Below the pieces are notes generated by a model. The model was not told the origin of the DNA. It was given only the letters and a program-made list of their open reading frames with translations, and ran no database searches. A program made the translations under genes and the position numbers. A stretch of 64,000 nucleotides of DNA from Branchiostoma floridae (taxonomy: Eukaryota > Chordata > Leptocardii > Amphioxiformes > Branchiostomatidae): positions 6,169,521-6,233,520 of the forward strand of contig NC_049994.1 in NCBI RefSeq assembly GCF_000003815.2, read 5' to 3'. Shown here in pieces: positions 11,516-22,000 of this stretch (the stretch's first letter is position 1; every line of letters starts with the position of its first letter).

Positions 11516-12286
11516 AATAGAAAACCCGACAAAAATGCCTACATCACGTAGAAAACAGCCGGAGCCGAACCGAACAAAATCCGGAGGTTCTGTTGTACTT
11601 GTAGTACCAAGGTCACGCAACAGGGGGCCCGAAATAGACCTTGACCTTCGTCTTGCCAACTCCTGTCCAAATGCGAATTCATCACAATCCATCTATTCAG
11701 AGGTTGACAGTTATGTGACCACACACACCCCAAAACACAAACACACCAAAAACAATACATGCCTTACCTCCTTTCATGGAGGTAACAAACTGCGTTCGTG
11801 CTTTCTTTCCAACAAAACTTTGGACATAAACGATATCCGTTAGCCTTGTCAGCTTTATTTATTCAGCATCCAACGGTCGCTAAACGTTGACGGAGTATAC
11901 ATAGTGAGCGGAATGAATCTGACAAGGCTTCACTCCACAATACGCGAACAGAATAGAGAAACAAACAAATTCAAAGTCCACCCGAAAGGTGTCACAATTC
12001 TAGCGGACGAAAACTAATCCACAGACTGTTGCATGACTGATAGGGCGTGACGTGAATACAAGGAATCTACGAGAATGAACACAAACAAGGATTATGTCCA
12101 TAGCACCGTAACTAATACGATAATCGCACCCTCAGAACTAATTTAAACACCAGTAGTAGCTCAGTGTTGGGAAATTCAATCCTGGGAACTCACCACGCAC
12201 GCGACCGTGTTCCAGAAAAAGCTCGTGTACTTTGTAGACAACTTTATACTAGCATCATATTCTCATGCTTTAAAGCTACGTATATA

Positions 12287-13190
12287 GTCAAGTCAAGTCA
12301 AGTCAAGTTTATTGCACAATGATTGCAACAGGTACAATGTATGGCAAATTACGTATAACTAACAACTACAAACTACTTACATCAGTATACTAGTCTAGCA
12401 AGATAGAAAATATGGCGGCATAGTGTATTTCACATTGTTAAGGCACTACTTCTCTTTTGCATAGCATTATATATAAATTGACCTAGGTGCACAGATATGG
12501 AGTCAGGACATGATAGAAGTACATCGAATATTTCTCTGCTTGTTTTAGGTAATGTTGTTCCGTTATTATACATTGTCAATAACTTTTTCCTTTCTTCATT
12601 GTAATAAGGGCATATCATCAGGAAATGATATTCGTCTTCAACACTGTCTTTGCAGATGGGACACATTCTCTTTTCAGCTGGTATATTTTTGTGACGACCC
12701 TTTTCAATTTCCAAAGCATGTGCTCCAATCCTTAGTTTTGTTATGCTATTAGTAAATGATCTGTTTTGAATTGATAACAGGTATTTTTCTAGAGCGAAGG
12801 TTGTTTTGATTTTCGAATATGTTGCCAGTTTACTAAAGTTTCTTATCTTTTGTCTCCAGTTCGAAAGAAATGTGTCCTTTAGGCGTTCCTTAAACATGTT
12901 TCCAAAATATTTGGCATCGACATTAGGGTTTAGCCAAACATTTTGGAAACCATGCCTGCATAGCATATCTTGTACATGTGTAATCCATTCATGTTCTTGC
13001 ACAACAGCAATGTCGTATGCTTTTTTAACAATTCTATCATTAGACATATTGTGCAATCGAAGCCAATATTTAATCAGTTGTGTCTGGGTGTCTATATACA
13101 GTGGAAACATACCTAGTTCGCCCAGTTCGGCGGCATTCACAGAACTTCTAGGAACGCTAAGCAAATATTATCTTACAGTAGTTAAGTAGT
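12287..13190 (-). mobile_element. 3' end of a LINE-type non-LTR retrotransposon with pentanucleotide tail
   Basis: A minus-strand frame (13164-12430, 244 codons) begins LSVPRSSVNAAELGELGM and includes KLRIGAHALEIEKGRHKN. It ends in a zinc-knuckle-like CPIC-x8-H-x4-C (CPICKDSVEDEYHFLMIC), typical of the C-terminal region after the reverse transcriptase in several LINE clades. No RT core is present, so this copy is 5'-truncated. The 3' end, in element orientation, finishes with a short (ACTTG)n tandem tail at about 12309-12287, as expected for target-primed insertions. Related minus-strand sequence just upstream (13190-13290, ending PDLEHVLLNYC) is probably the preceding part of the same ORF after a frameshift near 13160-13200. 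Confidence 0.75.
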
Positions 13191-13379
13191 ACATGTTCTA
13201 GATCGGGAATCTCGTAAGAAATAATAGGCTGCTCTGGTGTTACATTCTGATTTCTAAGGGCGTCTGATTGATATATAATATTCAGTTTGTCAGTATACTT
13301 CCTAAATCGAACAAGAACAAAGTTGACTAGGACCTCCTTGGTGTATCGGCAATACATCCAAAACAACTCAAACGCCTCT

Positions 13380-13500
13380 TGCGTAATGATGAGGGACCTG
13401 AATGAGGGTCTACAATTGCGTCGATGTAGGTTAGACATCCAGGTAATAAGATACGCCCAAAAGTAGTTACTCAAGCAACTGGATAAGGGTAGGCTATTGT
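13380..13500. repeat. dispersed repeat with GGTTAGACATCCAGGTAAT motif
   Basis: GTAGGTTAGACATCCAGG and AGTAGTTACTCAAGCAACTG occur together at 13425-13485 and again at 18430-18490. Fragments occur at 39165-39260 and 51767-51786. This is a recurrent non-coding repeat in this genome. Ends are not defined. Confidence 0.5.
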
Positions 13501-13807
13501 ATTTTCCGTAATTCATAGGGAAATTAATCTTATCTACGTACTTCGTAGCGAGGAGACCAAATTTAACGTAATTGAAATCTACTAATTGCCTCCCTTGATT
13601 TAGCGTAATACGTAGGGGGGTTCTTCAGAATTCAGCCTAACTTGATGATCGTTGTCGGGACCCCCATGCAGACCCTCCTGAATGCGTTCGGTACAAAGCA
13701 AACATCTGCTCCGTAAATGTGCCTCACATGCGTTTGTCAATCTACCCTTGACCGTTCTTCTATAACGGGTATGACTGAATATAGCAAAACGTAACGTTAA
13801 CGTTACC

Positions 13808-14020
13808 TGGTAATTTGATGCACTGTAGAATCAGCCGACCTCTGAAAAACTGTGCCTGGACCAAGCCGAACCCACTCTGACAGCAGAACGTAATGTCGGG
13901 AAAATCGGCAAGTGACCGCGCGGTCGTGTCAATGCGCTTAGTCATACAGGACAGGGCAAAGGTCAACCGTGTCATGTTGGAGGTCCCCATGGCCCCGCCC
14001 ACCTCCCATGTTTTGTTCAT
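13808..14020 (-). other. possible orphan coding segment, unrecognised
   Basis: A minus-strand open frame starts MNKTWEVGGAMGTSNMTRLT at 14020. It ends at a consensus-like donor (CCAG/GTAACG at about 13807). Codon composition looks coding-like and distinct from the AT-rich surroundings, but I do not recognise the product and see no partner exon. It may be a first exon of an unannotated transcript or an old repeat-derived frame. Confidence 0.2.
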
Positions 14021-14084
14021 CGTAGCAAGGACGTTATATCATAACGTCCTTGATCGTAGACATGTGCACTTTTTCAACGTGGTG

Positions 14085-14290
14085 AACAATAATGATAATA
14101 TTTTGCAGCCAGTAGGTACCCAAAGTGGGTAACGAGGCTGTTTAACGTGGTCGAGGCACCTCCTCGAGCACGGGACCCCCGTTTTACGTCCCTCCCGGAA
14201 GACGATTTCGTTGAAAGCTTCGTGAGGCTACAGCAATCCGGATGTCCTTGGTTGGGGGACTCCCATCCAAGTACTGCCCGGTCCGCGAAC
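14085..14290 (-). repeat. 5S-rRNA-derived SINE (SINE3-like), copy 1
   Basis: On the minus strand GGGCAGTACTTGGATGGGAG (about 14279-14260) matches the 3' half of a 5S rRNA gene including its C-box region. It is followed by the tail GTGCTCGAGGAGGTGCCTCG and GTACCTACTGGCTGCAA. The same 5S head plus tail occurs at 53310-53520, and the tail alone at 63020-63095. Confidence 0.7.
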
Positions 14291-15479
14291 AGAAGAACAT
14301 GCAAAACTTTTTGCATCTTCCTTTGCAAGCTTCAGTGTTATCTCATTTGATTTATCAGTGTAATATTCTAGATTATTTTACCATGGTCAATATTGATCGA
14401 AGGAGGCCATATTTATATTCTAAATTATGATATAAATTACTGCATTGATGGCCATACCTTATAACGTGATTTATGTTTGGTAGTTTAAGTAGAGCCATGC
14501 TTGTGAAATACATTTTTTGTACAACTCTGTAGAAAAAGTGGATTACCGGCATATAGTAAAATGACACAGGATTTAAGCAACAAACTGTTTTTCACGTAAA
14601 ATATGAGACAAACTGTTTTTATAGACAGAAATATTTTGGCGACTTTTCAATCGCATTCAATTTCATTATAATAGGAGGTTGTACTAAGGAAAACATGACT
14701 TCTGTTGTTGCCAGCTGCAACTACTATGCCTACAATATATGAAAAAAAAGTTCATATCAAAGTTAATGCCAAGCTAGAAGTGTTGGATGAAGCAGTACTA
14801 GTGGGCTTTAAAGAGTGGTGCTAGTATCAATTTTCAAAACACAATAACATACATTGTATATTATTCCTGATCCTCCATGTTTGCATCATGAAAAAGCTAG
14901 TTATATTTGGTTTAAAACAGTGTATTTCTTGGCAGCCAAAAAGACACAAACGAAAGATTTAACAAATGACAAATTTAACCAATGATACATCTGTATTTAA
15001 CATTTACTATAACGTTACACATTCAGAACAATAAACTGACAACACCATAACCATACATGTTACAGTTTAACTTTGTAGTAATAGTCTTTTGCATTGCCCT
15101 CTGCATGTAAGCGACTTTGGGTTCTGCATTTCTTTGTACAAATGTACTTTTCAGAAGAGTGGAGCTACCATAGCCAAAAATATGTGCCATTCTCTGAGCT
15201 TACATTTGGTCAGTTTTGATGAATGGATTATTTGAATTCAGTGAAACATCACTGCAGCATAGCCTGGGTACCATCCTCCACTGTTGCTTATTGATCATAC
15301 AGAACATGACTAGTGAGTGTTGGATGTGTTTGTTAAGCGCTCCTCAAATGTTTTGATTATTGTTACTGTCTTGAGTTTATAGTGTCTGAATTTTGTGTTC
15401 GTACTCCTAAGAAGACCCAGCCATCATGTAGAAGTGTTTGAGTTTGTTCAGTACTAGTTTGATATCGTTAATATTTTGT

Positions 15480-15784
15480 TGTGCCACTTCTCTGGATGAC
15501 CAAGCAGCATTCAAGATGGCGATGGCGTTCGACACAAACAGCTCCAATATCTTTAATCTTCTTCAGCTAATGGAGTCATCCTCTTTTGCAAATGTCCATG
15601 AAGCCTACATCAAGTTTATTCAAGACTACTTGAGGAACGTGAACATGTAAAGAAGTTACAGTCTGCAGACAGGAAAGCATATAAGTTTGTGAAACAAAAA
15701 GCTGTGAACAATTCTTTTCAAGCAAGCAATAAGAATGAGCTCGCATTAGCCATAGTGAATGGTATCCAGGCTTACTACAGCTGA
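15480..15784 (+). pseudogene. possible frameshifted coding relic, unrecognised
   Basis: A plus frame (DDQAAFKMAMAFDTNSSN to HEAYIKFI) closes at 15650. A second frame continues directly (LLEEREHVKKLQSADRKAYK through NELALAIVNGIQAYYS, stop at about 15784), with the shift near 15622. Both parts have protein-like composition (amphipathic, Lys/Glu rich). The product is not recognised. It may be a decayed exon or transposon ORF. Confidence 0.3.
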
Positions 15785-16076
15785 TAAAGTTTTGTACATG
15801 ACTGCTATGCACATACTAATTTCTGTATCTGGATGGATTTGTTCCATACTGAGTCACTTCCACCATAGCAGATCACACCCTGCAGCAGTACTATCTCCTG
15901 TTTCCATTTTTGGTCCTTTTGTCCGCCCTGGACTTTGCAGATTTGAGCACAGACTTGAACTTGGCAGGTTCTGTGAGGTGTATTCTCGGTCCGACATTCC
16001 TTTTGGAATTCCCTGACTTGATGGAGTCAAGATTGGAGTGAATTCCTTCTGGTCCATAAGTCTTTTCTTCCTTCTG

Positions 16077-19000
16077 TTATGCCCAGAGAGAATGGACACT
16101 AGTCCCCAGGGGGTGACTCCACCCTTTTGAACCAACCTCAGGTTGGAGGAAGTCAGGCTGTTCTGCCATCCAGGCAGCCTCCCTGGACAACTGGACGAAC
16201 TTTTCCAGCTGGTGCATGCTGACGTTTTTACTTAGGTTGAGTTGCTGCTCGAATGGATTCTACAAGAAAAGGAAAACTCATGAATTTTACTTCAAGTTTT
16301 AAAACTACATGTACATAGAATTTGTTATCATGTCAAGATTAGGCCACACCAATTTAATTCGTTGGTTCTCGGAATCGCCGCTTCAAATTTTCCCAATTTA
16401 GAAAAAAAAAAAATTCCGTTCAGTAAAAAAATCGTGCTGCAAAACTTTTGTTCCCTTAGAGAAACAGAACGTCTGGAAAGTACCAGTGCATTTACTTTTT
16501 CTCACCCCTAAGTCCTTTGTTACAAATTGATTCATATCTTTTTTGTTGCAAAGTATATTTAGGAACAAATAAATCATCGTAAAATGCCTATTTCATGGGC
16601 ATAACATAACGTAACAGAACCAGAACAGAAGTTCGGCTGAGCATGTGCTCTCTCTCACACACACTTTCACGTGCAAATTTTCAATTGAAACACAGAAATC
16701 AGCACCCAAGCAAACAACTCAATAAATCACCAATACTTTTTCACTTTTGTACCTCCATAGCCAACATGTTTTGATAAGCCTGAAATGCCAAAAGCCTTCC
16801 AAATGGAGATGAAAATGAAGTCGGAAAATGCCGGGCGGCCATCTTTCTTCTTCAAAGCCTGCAAGTCAAAAAAGCGCCCCCACGCTGTTTGCAGTGGAAC
16901 TGCAGGCAGATTTGGCTAGATACTAGTAGTACCATTTCAGTGCTGATTTCAGTGATTGCATGTAACATTAGGTTTTTTCTAGGAAGTTTAATCAAACTGC
17001 ATCTTAATTATTTGTCAACAAATAAATGTACATGTAACAAAAAGAGAGAATAAACCTATGGTTTTATACAACATGTAGTTCAGTACTTTGGCTTGTTCAT
17101 GTATTTTGGGGGAGTGGAAGTATTTGTAATTTTGTTTCCAATTTGCACCAGTTGACCATGAAATATATTTAGAGCCTTGGATAGACAGATTCTTATCAAC
17201 TCAGAGAGCAAATAAGTCTTCCAGCAATGGTATTTTATTTCTAGAGGCAAACTTAAATAATGTTTGTTGTTGTCTTTGCATCTCTGTAAAAATACTATAT
17301 TGGTCTATTTGAGATGTTTTGTGAACATTTCTGTCAACTGTAGCAACTGTACATAATTTAATGTATATTGTACAAATTCATGCCAACATGCAATTTTGCA
17401 TGTAATTTTAACTGATTATTAATAATAACTATTTCTAGCACACGTATACCATGGGTTCAGGTCTGGACTAACCAGCCTGGACCTGAACCCAGACTTGTTG
17501 CAATTTTTTTTTTTTTTCGCCCTGTCGCTTCAATTTTTTTAGGAAAAAATCCGAGAACCAACTAATTAAATTGGTATGGACTTAGGCAATGTTGACTTTA
17601 CAATATCAGGATGACATTATCTGGAAACCCCAAAACTGGACCATGGTGCAAGCCTAGGAATAAGAAAAGGTTTGGAAAAAAAAGTTACCTTCATTATGAT
17701 ATGAGATCTAAGTTGTCAGGAAAGATGAACAAATGATTAAAAATACAGAGTTTGGTAAACCAAACAAAAGATTCTTTATTCTTGTTCTTTCTCACCTTCT
17801 TCTTTGACATCGGGACTGACTTTGGTATTCCATAAATTTGTAGCCATTTTCTAAACATTTATTTTCAATTCATGGCATACATTGGCTCATTTTGCAGATG
17901 CTTTGTACAGTTTACATAAAGTTCAAATCTCCTTTTTTAAACAGTTGAAAATTAATGTGAGTAAGGATGTCATCCATACAATCAAACCAATATAAAGTAG
18001 TAGGCATCCTTCCATCTTTGCAGATGATGGTAGTGCTATATGGCTTTACAAAATTTGATGGAAATCGACAAATGTTACAATATAATAAAATGACATCATA
18101 AATTACACAAAAAGTTCTGACCTGTATATACAGGGCATCAAAGTTCTTTTTCTCCTGCATCTCTCCTGTACGTAGGTTCAGCCCACAGTTCTTGAAGTTG
18201 AAATTGCTGTAGAATTCGAAGAACTCCAGAAGAAGCTCATCTACAGAATATCCAGAACAATGTTAATATTGTGGTTAAGGGTGAAAATTCAACTGACGAA
18301 CAGCCAATCTTTACATCTTTGTATGTTCCTCTGTGTGTGTGTCTGTCTGCACGTGTGTTTGTGTATGTCTGTGCTTGTGTGTGTATCATGCATGTGGGTG
18401 TGAAAGTATAGATGCGATTACGTTGATGAAGGTTAGACATCCAGGTAATAGGATATGCCGAAAAGTAGTTACTCAAGCAACTGGATATGGTTTTGGAAAC
18501 AGACGTTTCAGTTAGCATCCACTTTCTTTGTAGTGGATCATAACTACATGTTTCTGAAATGTCTGACTGTTTCCCAAATCATATCCTGGACCAGTTGCTT
18601 GTCAGTAACTGCTTCTTGGCCTGATATAGAATGATGCAATTCTTTCTAGACAAACGTTTAACAAATTTCCTTCTAACTTTCATCCTGCTTTGTGCTCATC
18701 TTTTTTGTGCATCTTTTTTTCATCTTTTGTGGTCATAGTCTAATATTTTTTTCCACGTATTTTCCTCCCACTTCTATACTTTTATACCACAATCGAGTTC
18801 CTAAGGCCTGTCAAAACAATTCTATACTAAACAGTTCAATGGAAGGAAAATGATAAACATTCATCCTGGAATTGCAAATATTTTATTTTTAGGAATTGTT
18901 TATCAATTGCAATAGTTTACGAATTGCAGCTTCAACTAATGTCTAAGTATATTGGTTTTCATTGTTTCCACATACCTGTACTGTCTGTGTTTTCTGACGG

Positions 19001-22000
19001 CTGCACCTTGGTCAGATCACTCACAAGTGTGCAGTCATTTCCCTCCAGAACACAGGTGTCGGCCTTATCTGTGGAACATGCAACATGGATAAGTTTAAAT
19101 ACATTATTCCATTTCTTAGATATGTCTGACCCTTACCTCCCTCATGTCAAAGACAAGTCCCTCCTGCACCTGATGGCGCTTAGAGCAGTGCCCAGTCCAG
19201 GATAGAACCCTAGCCTTGGTGGGAGCGCCAAATACATGTACTAACCACTTGACCATTCAGTGTAAGAAAGGTGTAGAAACAGAAAGAAACAATATCCTGA
19301 CTCCAGGGATTTAAACTCGCGCCGATCACGGGCCACCAGACCACAAAGCCAGAATGCAACCGATTACGCCAAAAGCCTCAAAGCCATTAGGCATGGTCGG
19401 TTCATGGTGCTTGAACCTAACTTTTACAACATCTTAATCCTGTTCATCATTATACATAGTAGTGCTAAGACGGACCAATCATTGGAAGTTCTGGAATGGA
19501 AATTGGTCAGATTTGGTTAAATACATGTAGATGTAGTTTGTTATATATATATATGTATTGATTGTACATTGTATGGCTCTCAGGGAAGAAGCCCAATCAG
19601 CCTGTGAAATCATATAACACATGCTATGATTAACACAGAAACATAGATAAACAAAGATAATTGCTGTACACAAGCGCCACCTACCAGCCAGCCCCTTCAG
19701 TGCATCAATGGCAGGGAGCACAGGCTTGTCTGTGTACTGTAGGAAGAATATCACCAGCGCTGTCAGGGAGAAGTTGGTTATCCAGCCTCCAGGCATACTA
19801 CTGGTGATATGGTGCATACGTGCCCAGTGTCGGACTGCGTATACGAGCGGCCGTACCCGAGGGTCGATACGGGAGTACAGGTTGAGTAGCTCGCTGCTCT
19901 TCAGTGCAATGCTAGAGAGAAAGTATGGAGATTTGTCATTGGACAGATGGTGATTATTTGTACTTTTCATTCAGAGACAAACCAAAAAGGGTTTTAGGAA
20001 AAACATTAAATGTAACAATACCAAAAGGCTCTGCTACAATGTTATTCTATTTGAGTCTTAATCCTACTAGTATGTATATTATATCGTTTTGTTAATCCAA
20101 TTTCAATCCTAATCTTAGGTTACATCATCATCTTGTTAATCCTGTTTAAAGCATCAGCACATGCATGTGCTATTCAATTTTCTTTCATTTTTTTTTTCAT
20201 ATGCAGTGTACATTTGTACACTAGGGGTGGGTACCGGTACAGAAAATTCAGGTCCAGGTACGGTCCAGGTCTAGATGATCAGGTCCAGGTCTGGACCTGA
20301 ACCTGGACCTTATTGTTTGTGAATGGGCAATACTCAACACAATGGTCCATTTCGATACAAGGGAATGTTTGGTGGAGTATCCTATCGTCATGTAAACAAC
20401 ACTAACTGTCTTAGGGTCTGTTCAGTTACACCAAGTTTGACTGTAGAAACTTTGTAAAAATGACTATAAACTCTCCTCTACTATGCTTATTATTTTCTTG
20501 GACAAATAAACGTCAAAAAACGTAAATGCCTGCCGCTATAATCTGTTAGTTTTCTAATCGGTCCAACATCCAGTCTTACTACTACTGATTTTTTCAGGTC
20601 CACAACCGATCCCAAGTTTCCCCCGGCCACAAGAAAAAAACGGTTTTGAGCTGGTACCACCCCTAATGTACACGTACCTGTTGTTAGATGTCAGGTCACA
20701 TTGTATGCCCGATGCCTCGTGCATAAACTTGACCAATGGACAGCGAGCGTGCAGGATGTACTGCAGTTGGCGACAGCTGGGTACGAACTCCGCCAGACTC
20801 TGTCCCACCGTGGACAGGAGGTTCTGGGTCGCTGCTCTCTCCGTAGGCACAGTCCTCACTTCGTACTCCATTCGCGGGAAAGACTTCTTCTGTAGGATTC
20901 AATCAACGTTATGCTGGTGTGTTATGCCAAAGGGCGGTTACACCGGTCATACAGATCAGGGCTCTAGCCAGCGTCCGTCGGAAATTTGCTGCGTGTGACG
21001 GAAAAATTTTAAAACCAATCCGTCAACTTTGACGGACAAAAATCTGACAAAAGCTCCTTGGTGGAAGCTACAGGCTGCTTGGGGACGCCGTCCACGGCCG
21101 TAAAAGCCACACACTGTTTTGCTATTGTTATGATTGTTGATAATGTGTGTCGGTGCCCTTTCGCATACGATAATCTCATTAAAACCCGTTTTTCAAGGTC
21201 TCAGTTCAGTCTCTCTAACTCCTAGAATAGTGTTTTCGCGACAGTGGGAATTGGCTGACGGAAAAAAATGTTGAGCTGGCTAGAGCCCTGATACAGATAC
21301 AGAAAACTTTTCAGAATGTATCAGATACAAGGAATAGCATACATCACGGCTGCCAGACAGTACTAGTGCCTGTCATTGTACCTGGTGTAACAGACCTGTA
21401 CCTACTATGTAAACCTCTGTCTCCAGCTTTAATTTTTTCCATCCCACTCATTGTTTGGGAGCCCATGTTGTCCACTTTCTTGGTTGAATCTGTCATTCTA
21501 AGCTAATGAAAACACATTTCTATCAAATTTATATACTGACATTCAGATTTTTCGGAGAGATCGGGTGAAATTTTTGTCCTTCCCAACGAGTAACTTTTAG
21601 TCCCAGACAGGTCCTGGAGACTGCTCTGTACCCAAACTTGTCATTGTACCAGTCCTGATGTTACGTTTGAGTACTCAGCCCTAGCCTAGTAAACAATACA
21701 TTCAAGCGATCGCTGTTGTTGTTTATATCCGGGGTATTTCACGGCTGGTGCCTACCAGGACGTCAGCAGATTGGATTGAAAATTTATATTGAAATTAGCA
21801 GATCAAATTACAGGTTAGTATGTAAATCAATATTTTGGCAAACACCTGCTTTTTGCCTACCACTGCATCACTGTGACATCATCACGATTGCTCGTATGTA
21901 TCTTCATGTATGTGGAGAAAATACAGAGATTGAAATACATATGCCATTTCAGTATAAACCCACCTTCTTGGTTCTGTGTTGCTCCACGTTCAGGTTCAAG

